Origin: Flavobacteriales bacterium
GTDB lineage: Bacteria; Bacteroidota; Bacteroidia; Flavobacteriales; Flavobacteriaceae
Length of the DNA: 34,359 bases
Reading direction: 5' to 3'
Assembly: GCA_011525015.1 (NCBI GenBank)
Contig: WTJC01000017.1
Location: 11,034 to 45,392 of the forward strand
Shown piece after piece: positions 25,268-33,488 of this stretch (positions are counted from its first letter, which is position 1; the number at the start of each line of letters is the position of its first letter). The notes beneath the pieces are model-generated. The model was given only the letters and a program-made list of their open reading frames with translations. It did not search any database and was not told where the DNA came from. The position numbers and the translations under genes are program-made.

Positions 25268-26402
25268 TTCCCTCATACATTTGATAGCAGACCAATCTCG
25301 ATTCAAGAGAACCGTTAAACAACTTAATTTTTCTTGAAGTTCTAAGACCGACATGTTTGATGGCCTCTAAATTTGAACTGATAAACCAGGCTTCACAACC
25401 CGTGTATTCTTTTTTCAGCGTATCTCCTATTTTTCCATAAAAAATGTCGTAATCAATAGGAAGACGTTCTCCATAGGGTGGATTAAAAACCAAATGCAAT
25501 CTGTTTTCAGTGGGTCTAGAACTTCTAAAAAAATCAGCCCTTGAAACCTGAATATAATCCTCAAGGTTGGCGGCATTGACGTTTTCTTGTGTCTTTCTCA
25601 CTGCAGAAGGCGCCTTGTCCATAGCGTAAATTGGCTTGTTGTGTTCGATGGTTTTGTTGAGTGAGGCATTCACAATAGTTTCAAACAAATCTTCGTCGTA
25701 GTTGTTCCAATTTTTAAAAGCAAAGCGGGTTCTGTTGATATTAGCAGGAATATTACAAGCGATCATAGCTGCCTCAATGGCGAGTGTACCACTACCACAC
25801 ATTGGGTCTAAAAACTCATGTAATCCACTCCAATGCGAATGCAGTAATAGCCCTGCTGCCAAAACTTCATTGATAGGTGCAATATTAGTGCTTTGCTTAT
25901 ACCCTCTCAAATGCAAAGACCTACCTGAACTATCCATTGAAATTTGCAGAAAATCATCAACCAGATGCAGTTGAATGCGGATGTCTGGATCTGTAGTGTT
26001 GACATCGGGTCGTTTTTTAAAACGAAGTCTAAATTGGTCAACTATGGCATCTTTTGCCTTTTGAGCTACGAAAAGTGAATGCTCAAAAACACTACCAAAG
26101 ACAGTTGCTTGAATGGCAAAGGTCTGATCTACACTAAAAATACTTGGCCAATCAACCTCTTGCATACAGCGGTACAGATCGGCTTGATTCGAGATATTGG
26201 CTTTTTTAACAGGAACTAAAATATTTAAGGCGGTTCTCAAGCAAAGATTGGCTTTGTAGACAAATCCCAAATCACCTTTAAAGGTGACAACCCGATTGCC
26301 TTCTTTTACATCAATTGCGCCAAGCTGTCTGAGTTCCTTGGCCAGTATAGGTTCAAAACCGTAAAGTGTTTTCGCTACAAGAGGTCTGTTTTCTGTTTTC
26401 AT
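25233..26402 (-). CDS. THUMP-domain class I SAM-dependent RNA methyltransferase (RlmL/Trm14-like)
   Basis: A 389-residue RNA methyltransferase. The N-terminal THUMP domain (about residues 40-155) binds RNA; the Rossmann domain has SAM motif DPMCGSGTLAIEAAMIA and the catalytic FNPPYGERLP. It resembles the N-terminal half of RlmL, which makes m2G2445 in 23S rRNA, but lacks the second (RlmK) half; RNA target therefore uncertain. It is convergent with the DUF6048 gene, overlapping it by 35 bases, and divergent from the ZIP transporter, 49 bases away. Confidence 0.92.
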   Translation of the reverse strand: MKTENRPLVAKTLYGFEPILAKELRQLGAIDVKEGNRVVTFKGDLGFVYKANLCLRTALNILVPVKKANISNQADLYRCMQEVDWPSIFSVDQTFAIQATVFGSVFEHSLFVAQKAKDAIVDQFRLRFKKRPDVNTTDPDIRIQLHLVDDFLQISMDSSGRSLHLRGYKQSTNIAPINEVLAAGLLLHSHWSGLHEFLDPMCGSGTLAIEAAMIACNIPANINRTRFAFKNWNNYDEDLFETIVNASLNKTIEHNKPIYAMDKAPSAVRKTQENVNAANLEDYIQVSRADFFRSSRPTENRLHLVFNPPYGERLPIDYDIFYGKIGDTLKKEYTGCEAWFISSNLEAIKHVGLRTSRKIKLFNGSLESRLVCYQMYEGTKKKSAPRDSS

Positions 26403-26451
26403 AACTCTGGTAAAAATAGGCTAATTTCGCCAAGGAATAAATGAATGCTTT

Positions 26452-27111
26452 ATGCTGGATGTCACGCTGTCTTTCTCAGCAATTTTTATCGGTGTAGGAT
26501 TGCATTACACTGGGTTTTCACAGTCTAAAAACGGTACAAAAAGCCTCTTGCTCTTTAGTGGAGCTTTCCTATTGGGCACTATTGTACTGGAGGTACTGCC
26601 TTTTGTTTATGACAACAAACCCAGTGCAGGTTTATTTGTGCTGGCTGGAATTCTTTTGCAGCTCTTTCTAGAAACGATGAGTAAGGGAGTCGAACACGGA
26701 CATTTTCATCTCAGGGATACCAAACCCATTATTGTGATGTTTGCGCTTTCTATTCACGCCTTTTTAGAGGGTATTCCAATAGGGCAATTTGACCATTTTC
26801 TGCTCGCGATTGTATTGCACAAAATTCCAATCGGAATCGTGTTCTATCAATTTTTAATGGCTATAAAGCTTTCTAAATCAGCTACGTGGTTACTTATCAC
26901 AGCCTTTGCCCTAATGACTCCTTTAGGAAATTTAAATGCAGAACACATCTCATTTTTTCAGAACTATGAAGTAGAGTTGTACGCCTTTTCTGCAGGACTG
27001 TTGATTCATATCGCATCCATAATACTATTTGAATCTGACAACAAACATCAATTCAATTTCAGCAAGCTCATTCTAGTGCTATTGGGTGTAAGTTTAGCCT
27101 ATCTACTTTAA
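26452..27111 (+). CDS. ZIP-family divalent metal transporter
   Basis: A 219-residue membrane protein with about seven or eight segments. The metal sites are IHAFLEGIPIG (His-x3-Glu) and VLHKIPIG (His) in two adjacent helices, the signature of ZIP transporters for zinc or related metals. A loop VEHGHFHLRD with three histidines is a likely metal-binding loop. It lies alone between two opposite genes. Its 3' end overlaps the GT39 gene by nine bases. Substrate (Zn, Fe, Mn) cannot be read. Confidence 0.88.
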   Translation: MLDVTLSFSAIFIGVGLHYTGFSQSKNGTKSLLLFSGAFLLGTIVLEVLPFVYDNKPSAGLFVLAGILLQLFLETMSKGVEHGHFHLRDTKPIIVMFALSIHAFLEGIPIGQFDHFLLAIVLHKIPIGIVFYQFLMAIKLSKSATWLLITAFALMTPLGNLNAEHISFFQNYEVELYAFSAGLLIHIASIILFESDNKHQFNFSKLILVLLGVSLAYLL

Positions 27112-28674
27112 CTCAAAAATGCGAGTTCGATGATTTTCAAAAAGCGCTTTTTGCTCAAAAATTTTGAGATAGTGCTCCTCTAAGAATTTAAGCTGTTCTC
27201 GATCTCGTGTATTGGTTAATATAAGACCATCAGGATGATTTAGTATCCACTGCTCCAATTCATTATACTCTTTTACCACAGGATAAACACGTTGATAGTT
27301 CACTGGGAAAGCAGCGTCCATTCGACTAAAAACAATAATATTTTCTTTATTGTGGAGTATGGATTTTGCCTTTTCAACCGGAGAAAATGCGGTGAGTTGC
27401 GGATAGATATGACCAAACAAAATGAGGTACATAAAGACCCATCCCATCGCCGTCATTTGCAAAGCTTTAAAGGTGTTTTTCTTCAAATGCAATACAAGCG
27501 CCACCAACGAAACTACAGGTAGAATGCCTAAATAATAAGCCAATGACTTCAACTCGCTCAAAGACTCCTCTTGAGCCAAGGCTAAATAACCCACAATAGG
27601 TAAAGCAATAGTAATAAGCAGAAGAAATCCAAAAACAGCCGTCCATTTCTTGGGGCTATTAAAGGCTTCTTTAGTATTCAAATACAAAGCAGCAATGACA
27701 GCCATAAATGGAACAGCTGGAAGGGTGTAGTTCGGAAGTTTCGTGCTCGAAAAACTGAAAATTCCAATGACGATTAAGGCGCATGAAACAGAAAATCGCA
27801 GTAAATCATTCTTGCTACTTTCATTTTTTGCAAAACCAAAAGTCTTAAATAAAACAAGCCCTCCTGGAAAGAGACCGAGTAATGCAAATAACCATGTGAT
27901 GATAAATAACCCTCCATGACCTTCTTTTTCAGCACTAAATCTCGAAATATTGTGATCTAAGAAGAACCCTTCGGTGAATGCTCCAGCCGTTTCTTTGTGA
28001 ACGAAATAAAACCAAGGAAAGGCAATGAGTACACTCCAAAATATTCCAGCTAAAGGCCTAAAAGACTTTATAGTATTCCAACTAAAGCGCTTTGACCATA
28101 GGAGATAAATACCCATAGCCCCAACAGGAATTACAAGGGCGATTGGTCCCTTGCTCAATATACCTAAACCTGTAAGGGTGTAAGCGGCAAACAACCATTT
28201 TGACTGATGGGTTTGATCAAATAAAAAAATAGACCACAAACTAGCTGTTACAAAAAATATCAAATAAGGATCTGGAACAGCCAAATGAAATTCTTGTACA
28301 AAAAACAATGAACTTAACAGTAAACCTAAGGTCCAAAATGCAGTTCGCTCATTGGCGACTTTACGAACAGTATAGAACGAAAAAAGAAGACATAAAGCGC
28401 CAAAAAAAGCTGAAAAAAATCGAGCGCCATAGGCATTGACTCCAAACAACTTGTAACCTAGACTCATAAAGTAGTAGTGTAGCACAGGCTTGTCACTTCG
28501 CAATTCTCCATTAAAATAAGGCACGATGTAGGATGCGTTTTCGTACATCTCTCGAGCCGCTTCTGCATTCTTAGCCTCGTCCAAAATATAGATTGGATAA
28601 GCTCCTGAGAAAGAGTTTAATAAGCTGAAAACAAGCAAAAAAAGAAAAATGTAAAAAGCCTTTCTGGTTTTCAT
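27103..28674 (-). CDS. ArnT-like GT39-family membrane glycosyltransferase
   Basis: A 523-residue GT-C glycosyltransferase with about 11-12 membrane segments. The first periplasmic loop carries the catalytic acidic pair in YILDEAKNAEAAREM, as in ArnT, the enzyme that adds aminoarabinose to lipid A, and related mannosyltransferases using polyprenyl-phosphate sugars. Further sequences RSDKPVLHYYFMSLGYKLFG and GLGILSKGPIALVIP fit the family (each shown in part). Its ATG overlaps the PAP2 stop by ATGA, so the two are an operon. It probably decorates an envelope lipid or glycan; donor and acceptor are inferred only. Confidence 0.88.
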   Translation of the reverse strand: MKTRKAFYIFLFLLVFSLLNSFSGAYPIYILDEAKNAEAAREMYENASYIVPYFNGELRSDKPVLHYYFMSLGYKLFGVNAYGARFFSAFFGALCLLFSFYTVRKVANERTAFWTLGLLLSSLFFVQEFHLAVPDPYLIFFVTASLWSIFLFDQTHQSKWLFAAYTLTGLGILSKGPIALVIPVGAMGIYLLWSKRFSWNTIKSFRPLAGIFWSVLIAFPWFYFVHKETAGAFTEGFFLDHNISRFSAEKEGHGGLFIITWLFALLGLFPGGLVLFKTFGFAKNESSKNDLLRFSVSCALIVIGIFSFSSTKLPNYTLPAVPFMAVIAALYLNTKEAFNSPKKWTAVFGFLLLITIALPIVGYLALAQEESLSELKSLAYYLGILPVVSLVALVLHLKKNTFKALQMTAMGWVFMYLILFGHIYPQLTAFSPVEKAKSILHNKENIIVFSRMDAAFPVNYQRVYPVVKEYNELEQWILNHPDGLILTNTRDREQLKFLEEHYLKIFEQKALFENHRTRIFELK

Positions 28675-29327
28675 TTTGTTCTTGACTTTAAAATGCTTCG
28701 ATTCCAGTAATCCTTTTTAGCGGACCCCATAATTAAAAGAGCCAAATCGAATGCAATTATTCCAAAAAGTGCTCCAAAAATGACATCTATATAAAAGTGT
28801 TGTCCCAAATAGATTCTAGATAAGCCAACGAGCACAGCTAGTGAATAGCATATCCATTTACTCGCATTGGAAAAACCATTGTAAGCCATCAAATAAGAAG
28901 CCATAAAAAAAGCTGTCGCGGTGTGCCCAGAAGGGAAACTATTCCACTTTCGAATTTTTACACCTTCAATGAGATGTAAAAGATCGACCTCTGTGCGCTG
29001 CGTAAAATAGCTAAAAGGCCTTGGCGCACCATTGGCCAACCATTGTTTGAATAGATGTACAAAGAGACCGTGAAGTACAAAGGCCAAAATTAAAAGCCCC
29101 AACCACCTGTAATTGGATTTAAACACAATCCACAACAAAATTAAAACCGTCCAAGTAGCATCTCCGAATACTGTAATTCGACTAAAAAATAAATCCAAAA
29201 AATCATTGTGAAAAGATTGTACCCAAAGAACAGCATCTCCTTTTTCTAATAGTGGTAGAACACAGATGGCTATTGCAATCGCAATGTATTTAAACAGTAT
29301 ATCTTTTTCAAACGTAATCTTGGTCAT
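28671..29327 (-). CDS. PAP2-family membrane phosphatase
   Basis: A 218-residue PAP2 phosphatase with about five or six membrane segments. Motifs are KQWLANGAPRP (C1), PSGHTAT (C2) and SRIYLGQHFYIDV (C3), all catalytic residues intact. The longer frame back to 29384 would begin inside the hairpin that terminates the curli operon, so the start is ATG 29327 (MTKITF). Members remove phosphate from lipid A, undecaprenyl-diphosphate or phosphatidic acid. Coupling to the ArnT-like gene suggests lipid A or carrier-lipid modification, but this is inference. Confidence 0.9.
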   Translation of the reverse strand: MTKITFEKDILFKYIAIAIAICVLPLLEKGDAVLWVQSFHNDFLDLFFSRITVFGDATWTVLILLWIVFKSNYRWLGLLILAFVLHGLFVHLFKQWLANGAPRPFSYFTQRTEVDLLHLIEGVKIRKWNSFPSGHTATAFFMASYLMAYNGFSNASKWICYSLAVLVGLSRIYLGQHFYIDVIFGALFGIIAFDLALLIMGSAKKDYWNRSILKSRTK

Positions 29328-29374
29328 ATCACCGAATATCCCCGCGAAGTTAAGCAATGATTTGAGGTAAAAAC

Positions 29375-29404
29375 AAAAAGCCATTTCAAATGAAATGGCT
29401 TTTT
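29375..29404 (-). terminator. Rho-independent terminator of the curli operon
   Basis: Perfect inverted repeat AAAAAGCCATTTCA ... TGAAATGGCTTTTT with a tiny loop, 20 bases after the stop of the last curli-operon gene. On the minus strand the stem is followed by TTTTTGTTTTT. It also has a T-run on the plus strand, so it could stop transcription both ways. Confidence 0.85.
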
Positions 29405-29424
29405 ATTATTTATAAGGTTTTTGA

Positions 29425-30936
29425 CTAGTACCAAACGGCTTCTGAACCGTTGCTGAACGTTTGAGTTCTATTAAGCGCATTGGTATCTCCAGGAGTCGGA
29501 GTAGGCACAACATAAATCAACGCATCACCAAAATCATCATTTGATCGATTGACGTATAAGATTTCTGCTCCATTTGGAGAATAAAACGGATCTGTTTCAT
29601 TGTATCCAACTTCTTTTCCTGTGTTTAATTCAGTTGATACGAGCGTTGCCATATCTAAGCTGAAAATTCGATTGTCAAATTTTCTGTGCTGGGCATTCTC
29701 TTCTCCTGAAATATCTGCAGTATAAAGTAAGGTTGTTCCATCAATTGAGTAATCTAATCCTCCAAGAGCTCCACCTGTACTTGAATAAACCACAGTTTCA
29801 GAAAGGTCAGCAGGATTGAAAACTACAATCTCTCCTCCATATCCATCGCTATCTGTAATTACCATTGCAATCTCTCCAGTAGCTGGGTTAACATCCACTT
29901 TTGAAATCATACGGTCTGCAGCAGCTGTGTAAATCGCTTCAGAGAATTTAGTAATTGAGTTTACTGCGTAGAGCTTGTTGAAACGAGGGTAATAGATTTT
30001 ATCCCCTTCATTATTCCAAGCCAATTTAATTTCTTGATTTCTAAAACTTCCAGTAGGAACATTAGTCGTCAATTGGGTTCTACTGAATCCATTCGCATCC
30101 ATAACGAATACTTGGTCGTTAGAACCTACAGTTTGAATATAAGCTACTCTATCTCGCTCTGGACTTACTGCTGGTGCATAGGCATTAGCATTTTTCATAG
30201 TAACATTTACTTCTACTGCACCTGCTTGATTTCCTCCAGAAATGATGGTATTGTTATTGTCCTCAGAACGAACAAATAAGAATCTATTCGCCTCAGAAAT
30301 TTCAATTTTAAAGCTGCTTACACCACTAATCACTGATGGGTTTAAACCATCACTACTAGTAACTTGCCAGAAATACTGTGTACCCAACACAAGCGCGTCA
30401 AGGGTAAGAGTAGTATCTGCAAGATTTTGTCTGCTGATAACTTCGTCAGTGTTTCCGTTTCTCAATTCAAAGTCATAAGAAAGTTCATCACTGTCATTTT
30501 TACCTGAAGTCCATGCAAATTCAACCTCTGTATTGAATACCGAAGCGTTGTCTGCTGGTGCAGTTAAAGCGGCTCTATTTGGACCTAAATTTTGGGTGTC
30601 TTCATCGACCATTTCAATGACAAGACTATAAGTAGCTCCAGCAGAAACTGTAGCTGGCTGGTAGCCTGAAAGATATCCGTCATATTCTGCTCGGATGGCG
30701 TATTCGCCCTCAGGCATGTCATTGATAGTAAACTCACCATTAACATCTGTAAATACAGTTGATGTTGCAGGAGATGTACTTATTTTGGCGTTTTCAAGCG
30801 GTGCTTGAGTTTCTTCATCTAGAACCGTTCCTGTAAGGGCTCCAAATGTTGCCTGATCTATCAGCTCAGACTCACATGAGATGAGCAATAGCACAGCAAA
30901 AATTGAACTAATTGTTTTTTTATTGAAGAGCATCAT
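29425..30936 (-). CDS. Lipoprotein with regulatory-like, FN3-like and propeller domains, in the curli operon
   Basis: A 503-residue lipoprotein (lipobox LLISC, Cys21). Domains in order: CarboxypepD_reg-like beta-sandwich (about 32-110, GTVLDEETQAPLENAKIST, TDVNGEFTIND), a fibronectin-like domain (about 120-215, FELRNGN, QYFWQVTSSDG), and a PD40/TolB-like beta-propeller (about 220-503, with repeats such as YAPAVSPERDRVAYI, IKLAWNNEGDKIYYP, DPFYSPNGAEILYV). Its start overlaps csgG by 17 bases and it is followed by the operon's terminator, so it is the fifth gene of the unit. I know of no equivalent in classical curli operons. It may anchor or regulate the fibre at the outer membrane. Confidence 0.88.
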   Translation of the reverse strand: MMLFNKKTISSIFAVLLLISCESELIDQATFGALTGTVLDEETQAPLENAKISTSPATSTVFTDVNGEFTINDMPEGEYAIRAEYDGYLSGYQPATVSAGATYSLVIEMVDEDTQNLGPNRAALTAPADNASVFNTEVEFAWTSGKNDSDELSYDFELRNGNTDEVISRQNLADTTLTLDALVLGTQYFWQVTSSDGLNPSVISGVSSFKIEISEANRFLFVRSEDNNNTIISGGNQAGAVEVNVTMKNANAYAPAVSPERDRVAYIQTVGSNDQVFVMDANGFSRTQLTTNVPTGSFRNQEIKLAWNNEGDKIYYPRFNKLYAVNSITKFSEAIYTAAADRMISKVDVNPATGEIAMVITDSDGYGGEIVVFNPADLSETVVYSSTGGALGGLDYSIDGTTLLYTADISGEENAQHRKFDNRIFSLDMATLVSTELNTGKEVGYNETDPFYSPNGAEILYVNRSNDDFGDALIYVVPTPTPGDTNALNRTQTFSNGSEAVWY

Positions 30937-32308
30937 AATTTCGTTTTTTACCTAATCTATACTTTATTTGAATTCCCATATTATAAAATCTGTCATTGAT
31001 GTTACCGAACACGTTACCATCAATATCGTCTGCGTTGGTATGCGTATTCTCCATGAATATTGACACTGATATATCATCATTTATAACATATTGTAAACCT
31101 GCACCGTAGTGAAAACCTAGTGCGTTTGCTTTGGCGATATCACTATCTCCATTTAACTGACTACTTAAGTTTGCCATATACGATCCTCCTCCGTATACGT
31201 AAGGAGCTAATTTATCGTAAGGTGAAAACTGGATGTTTAATCCTAATCTCGGTTGCAAGTAATTTCTTTTTACTCTAGTCGCTGTAAGCTGTGTCATATT
31301 TAAATCTCCTACTGCGGTGAAATAATCATTGAGCTTGTAGTGATAGCTAAATCCAGCTGAAAAACTAGAAGAAGATTCTGTAATATCATCTAAAAGAGTT
31401 GGCATTCCGATTCTCAAAGAAACTTGAGGATCTTCTGTACTTGCCATACGCTCTCTTCCGTACAATCCACGTTTTAATTCCTCTTCTTTCGCTTCTTTGT
31501 AATCATTGATTAAAACAGTCTCAGTTTCTACACCGTCTTTTGATCTCCAAAGCTTGTCTTCCAGACCTTCAACGATAAGAGAGAACACTGCCTTTTCAAT
31601 GGCATCCTGAACAGCCAATTGAACGGGTTCGTTTTTGGTAATCCCAGTTTCAGCTTCCATCAATCGCTCGACCGCTACATATCTGAACAGACTTGCATCT
31701 ATAGCCTGAGACAAAATAGTCTTAGAAACGTTTACATTTTTAAGGATACGCCCTGTTGATGTAGAGACCGCTCTTAAATAAATTGTGATACGATCTTCAC
31801 GATACTGAGTTGAACCTCCTACACCAAAATATCGAGCACCATATCCTCCGGTTCTAATATTTGAATCGTAAGAAACAATTCCTCCCTCGATCAAAACTCC
31901 AGCGTAAAGAAGCGGAGCCAATTGATTTCCAGAATTCGGTTCATACTCTGTTCTGGTCTGTCTGATGATGTTTCTCTCGTTTAAGAGATTTGATAAATTC
32001 TCACGCTCAATAGGTAAAAACCATTTTGAGTCTTCAAGAGTTTTTATCAGCATCGAAGTCAAACCTTGAGGAACAGCAGTACTAAAACTACTTCCTGCCT
32101 CTACAGTTTTATATTGACCTGTTTGATCTTTGAAATTGTATACAGCCACTACAATAGGCTCAGCCGCTTCTGGGAGCTCTTGCAGTTGACTTGAATGATG
32201 TGATGTTTCTCCTGCTCTAGATTTTGCCGTCTCAATGGGTGGACTAAAATAAGTCACACATGAGGAGGCCGTCAAAAGAACAACTAAACACCATAAGAGA
32301 TTTTTCAT
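30920..32308 (-). CDS. csgG: Curli secretion channel CsgG with C-terminal extension
   Basis: A 462-residue lipoprotein (lipobox TASSC, Cys17). Residues 17-270 match CsgG, the nonameric outer-membrane pore that exports curlins: VAVYNFKDQTGQYK, SSFSTAVPQ, SKWFLPIERENLSNLLNER, GARYFGVGG, LKNVNVSKTILSQ and LFRYVAVERLMEAE. The constriction loop keeps Phe (Phe75) but has Ser where E. coli has Asn55, and it is one residue longer. Residues about 290-462 are an extra domain with beta-barrel-like strands (FSAGFSYHYKLNDYF, LQPRLGLNIQFSPY, APYVYGGGSY, GFHYGAGLQYVIND, YNMGIQIKYRLG), absent from the 277-residue E. coli protein. It lies 24 bases after csgF. Confidence 0.96.
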   Translation of the reverse strand: MKNLLWCLVVLLTASSCVTYFSPPIETAKSRAGETSHHSSQLQELPEAAEPIVVAVYNFKDQTGQYKTVEAGSSFSTAVPQGLTSMLIKTLEDSKWFLPIERENLSNLLNERNIIRQTRTEYEPNSGNQLAPLLYAGVLIEGGIVSYDSNIRTGGYGARYFGVGGSTQYREDRITIYLRAVSTSTGRILKNVNVSKTILSQAIDASLFRYVAVERLMEAETGITKNEPVQLAVQDAIEKAVFSLIVEGLEDKLWRSKDGVETETVLINDYKEAKEEELKRGLYGRERMASTEDPQVSLRIGMPTLLDDITESSSSFSAGFSYHYKLNDYFTAVGDLNMTQLTATRVKRNYLQPRLGLNIQFSPYDKLAPYVYGGGSYMANLSSQLNGDSDIAKANALGFHYGAGLQYVINDDISVSIFMENTHTNADDIDGNVFGNINDRFYNMGIQIKYRLGKKRNYDALQ

Positions 32309-32332
32309 AATTTCTGTGTTTTGATGTAAATT

Positions 32333-32737
32333 TTAGTTAGGGACTATGATTTGGGTTTGGTCTCCATTATTGGTATCCAAAATGTTAATGACCAATCCGT
32401 TTCGCGTTTCAAAAACATCTAATACTAGGGATCCCACGTTAAATACTCCAGGTCTTAACCCATCACCTAATTGAGAATCTAGAAAAGAGTTTGAAATTTC
32501 TCTTAAAACAGAACTGTTTAGATCTTCTTGAATTTGCTCTAATTGTGTTTGCTGAGCAAATGGATCGTCTTCTTCTACTTTAAACTTATTCTGAGCTTGC
32601 GCTGAACTTAATAACCATGAATAATTGAAATTAGCGCCTCCAAAATTTGGGTTTTTAGGAGTGTATACCAATTGTTGAGAATATCCAAAAGCTACAAAGC
32701 CGAATATTAATGCTGTTGTGATTAAAAATTTATTCAT
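32333..32737 (-). CDS. csgF: Curli assembly factor CsgF
   Basis: A 134-residue exported protein that docks at CsgG and helps nucleate fibres outside the cell. The signal ends FGYSQ; the mature start QQLVYTPKNPNFGG matches the CsgG-binding N-terminus of CsgF, followed by WLLSSAQAQN and the C-terminal ITILDTNNGD-like strand (NILDTNNGDQTQIIV). The start is ATG 32737, which overlaps csgE by eight bases; the frame from 32752 would add five codons inside csgE. It is flanked by csgE and csgG. Confidence 0.95.
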   Translation of the reverse strand: MNKFLITTALIFGFVAFGYSQQLVYTPKNPNFGGANFNYSWLLSSAQAQNKFKVEEDDPFAQQTQLEQIQEDLNSSVLREISNSFLDSQLGDGLRPGVFNVGSLVLDVFETRNGLVINILDTNNGDQTQIIVPN

Positions 32738-33488
32738 ATTTAAAAGTTTCATCTTTCAACCTGTTTTGTTGCTGAAAGTATTGGTTTAACGTTATTACTG
32801 TTTGATTTGTTGCTTCTTCGATAAAATTAAATCGAGGTGATAAGAAAAATTGAAATATTACATCATCACCGGCAATCACTTTTATCAAAGTATTATTAGC
32901 GATCGCTAATTCCTCACGAATTTTTACAACTTCGGTACTTTCGACGTTGTTCGCCTTAAATTTTAGATAAAATTCACTAAAAAAGTCTCTTCCGCGTTTA
33001 GTTTTGGTCTCATCGATGACCAAAGTTCTCAAAAGGGCCGCTTCAAAATCTGAAGATCTGGCCACAGTTGTATTGAGCGTGCTGATACTGCTGAGAAGAT
33101 CAGTTTTTTGTGCATCTACGACTTCTTGACCGACGATTTGATCGTCTTCATAGATTAAAAGAAATCCAACGATATTATCTGCATTCACCAAACTGGCATT
33201 AATCGTTCCCAAATCGATAAACTCTCCGTTATTGAGAACCTGATCTTCTGTCTTTTCAATGCGATCTACAATCTCATTGTCTTTAGTTTTGGTAACTACT
33301 ACTGCTTGATATCGTATACTCTTGTTGACCTGTTCTTTATTGAATACAGAAAATCGAACGGTAATTTCATTTTCTGTAGGGGTAAACTCAATAGAAGGGC
33401 TCACGGTTCTGTTCAATGAAGAACTTTCCTGCGCGCTTAGACTAAGCACGAACCCGAAACACAATATGAGTTTAAAGAACGCTTTCAT
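32730..33488 (-). CDS. csgE: CsgE-type curli secretion factor with extra N-terminal domain
   Basis: A 252-residue exported protein, nearly twice the length of E. coli CsgE. After a signal (ending SLSAQ), residues about 30-125 form a beta-rich domain (ITVRFSVFN, SIRYQAVVVTKTKDNE, GEFIDLGTINASL, VGFLLIYEDDQIVG) whose pattern suggests the CsgH curlin-chaperone fold. Residues about 155-240 match CsgE: GRDFFSEFYLKF and AGDDVIFQFFLSPR. It would cap the CsgG pore and guide curlin. The stop overlaps csgF and the start overlaps the curlin-gene stop (TAATG). Confidence 0.93.
   Translation of the reverse strand: MKAFFKLILCFGFVLSLSAQESSSLNRTVSPSIEFTPTENEITVRFSVFNKEQVNKSIRYQAVVVTKTKDNEIVDRIEKTEDQVLNNGEFIDLGTINASLVNADNIVGFLLIYEDDQIVGQEVVDAQKTDLLSSISTLNTTVARSSDFEAALLRTLVIDETKTKRGRDFFSEFYLKFKANNVESTEVVKIREELAIANNTLIKVIAGDDVIFQFFLSPRFNFIEEATNQTVITLNQYFQQQNRLKDETFKYE

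Noticed and set aside
29328-29384. N-terminal extension of the PAP2 protein
   Set aside because: Its start codon lies inside the terminator hairpin of the curli operon; ATG 29327 gives a normal N-terminus.
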